From Chloroflexota bacterium (lineage in GTDB: Bacteria; Chloroflexota; Limnocylindria; Limnocylindrales; CSP1-4): a stretch of DNA of 13,634 nucleotides. Of this stretch, positions 12,871 through 13,634 are shown one piece after another; the stretch's first letter is position 1; each line of letters begins with the position of its first letter. The DNA is taken from NCBI GenBank assembly GCA_016875645.1, contig VGPE01000056.1:1-13634 (forward strand), given 5' to 3'. Below the pieces are notes generated by a model. It was not told the origin of the DNA. It saw only the letters and a program-made list of their open reading frames with translations, and ran no database searches. The position numbers were made by a program, and so were the translations under genes.

Positions 12871-13634
12871 ATGGACCTCCACCCGGACGTGGCCGCCCGC
12901 CTCGCACGCCTGGCTCCGGACCAGCGCGCGGCCGCGACGGCGCCGCCCGGACCCGTCCTGTGCGTGGCGCCCGCCGGTTCGGGCAAGACCACCACGCTCG
13001 TCGCGCGGATCGCGTGGCTGGTCGCGTCGGGCGCAGACCCGGCCTCGATCTGCGCCGTGACCTTCAACCGGCGCGCCGCCGACGAGCTCGCCGGCCGGCT
13101 CGGGGCCGCGCTCGCCCCGCTCGGGACCCCTCCGGGCGCGGTTCGGGTGCGGACGTTCCATGCGCTCGGGCGGGAGATCCTGCGCAGCGCCGGGGAGCCC
13201 GTCGAGCCACTCGTCGACCGCCTGAGGCTGCTGCGGCGACTCCGGCCCGATGTCCCGGCGTCCGAGCTGCGGCGCCTCGACGACGCCATCTCGCGCGCGA
13301 AGCTGGATCGCGGGCTGGAGGCCGACGCGCTCCCGGAGGACGCCCATGCGGATCCGGACACCCGGCTGTTCGTGGACTACGAGGCCGCCGTGGTTACCTC
13401 AGGCGGCCTGGACTTCGACGACCTCGTTGCGCGGGCACTGCGGCTCCTGGAACGGCGACCCGAGCTCCTCGCCCGGTGGCGTGCAGCGTGCGCGAACCTG
13501 CTGGTCGACGAGGTCCAGGACGTCGACCGGACACAGCTGCGGCTCGCCCTCGTCCTGGCCGCACCGGACAACCGCATCTGCCTCGTCGGCGACGACGACC
13601 AGGTGCGGTACCTGGCGCTGACGGACCCGGCCGC
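12871..13634 (+). CDS. UvrD/PcrA-family superfamily 1 DNA helicase, N-terminal part (cut by window edge)
   Basis: The first 254 residues of an ATP-dependent helicase of the UvrD/Rep/PcrA type, open to the window end. Visible are a Q-motif-like LAPDQRAA (14-21), Walker A APAGSGKTTTL (33-43), motif Ia VTFNRRAADEL (63-73), RTFHALGREIL (94-104), LDFDDLV (180-186), motif II LLVDEVQDVDRTQ (210-222) and the start of motif III, VGDDDQ (239-244). After the Gln the family normally has an IYxWR-type sequence; here it reads VRYLALTD (245-252). The ATG at 12871 is fixed by an in-frame stop at 12856; no strong ribosome site is visible. Family members unwind DNA in repair and replication restart, and UvrD removes UvrC after incision in E. 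coli. The divergent placement next to uvrC is therefore suggestive. Whether this is PcrA, an HRDC-containing helicase or another member cannot be told without the C-terminus. Confidence 0.9.
   Translation, partial: MDLHPDVAARLARLAPDQRAAATAPPGPVLCVAPAGSGKTTTLVARIAWLVASGADPASICAVTFNRRAADELAGRLGAALAPLGTPPGAVRVRTFHALGREILRSAGEPVEPLVDRLRLLRRLRPDVPASELRRLDDAISRAKLDRGLEADALPEDAHADPDTRLFVDYEAAVVTSGGLDFDDLVARALRLLERRPELLARWRAACANLLVDEVQDVDRTQLRLALVLAAPDNRICLVGDDDQVRYLALTDPA

Noticed and set aside
12541..13347. Minus-strand frame of 268 codons across the divergent gap into the helicase
   Set aside because: Most of it is antisense to the helicase, whose motifs are clear. The part in the gap is Arg/Pro/Ser rich and shows no domain.
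1..13634. CRISPR array, transposon, tRNA or rRNA
   Set aside because: I saw no regularly spaced repeats, no transposase-like frame, no paired terminal repeats and no tRNA- or rRNA-like sequence on either strand. The genes are continuous housekeeping genes of uniform base composition.

Overview
This is a very GC-rich bacterial window made almost entirely of housekeeping genes. Eleven genes lie head-to-tail on the minus strand, transcribed from right to left, and one divergent gene runs off the right edge on the plus strand. The gene set (WhiA, RapZ and YvcK together, type-2 orotidine-5'-phosphate decarboxylase, a two-gene Tat system, SecD and SecF as separate proteins) fits a high-GC Chloroflexota bacterium, possibly of the Limnocylindria type; an actinobacterium is the main alternative. 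YvcK has an N-terminal pair of membrane segments, a form I associate with Chloroflexota and Cyanobacteria rather than Actinobacteria. The lineage call is inference, since no rRNA or other definitive marker is present.

Layout in the direction of minus-strand transcription: uvrC (10691-12544), secD (9242-10630), secF (8041-9249), recJ (6212-8005), a membrane-anchored TolB/PD40-type beta-propeller protein (4932-6215), pyrF (4063-4935), tatA (3734-3982), tatC (2897-3712), rapZ (1932-2828), yvcK (572-1921) and whiA (1-558, cut by the window edge). Spacing is tight. secD/secF overlap by 8 bp, recJ/propeller and propeller/pyrF each overlap by 4 bp (ATGA), rapZ/yvcK are 10 bp apart and yvcK/whiA 13 bp. 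The wider gaps (60-80 bp) fall before secD, before tatA and before rapZ. The first two hold candidate -10 boxes and the third holds a perfect 9-bp hairpin just before the rapZ start. On the right, a 326-bp divergent region separates uvrC from a UvrD/PcrA-family helicase (12871 to the window end).

The genes combine DNA repair (UvrC, RecJ, the UvrD-like helicase), protein export (SecDF, TatAC, perhaps the secreted propeller), pyrimidine synthesis (PyrF) and the conserved rapZ-yvcK-whiA regulatory trio. In many Gram-positive genomes uvrC lies next to rapZ-yvcK-whiA. Here seven genes sit between them.

I found no mobile elements, CRISPR arrays, tRNA or rRNA genes, and no sign of a novel defence or biosynthetic system. 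The points most worth a second look are the Pro/Ser/Ala-rich insert in SecF, the hairpin ahead of rapZ, a likely leaderless start for uvrC, the uncharacterised propeller protein coupled between recJ and pyrF, and an abnormal motif III in the helicase at the very end of the window.
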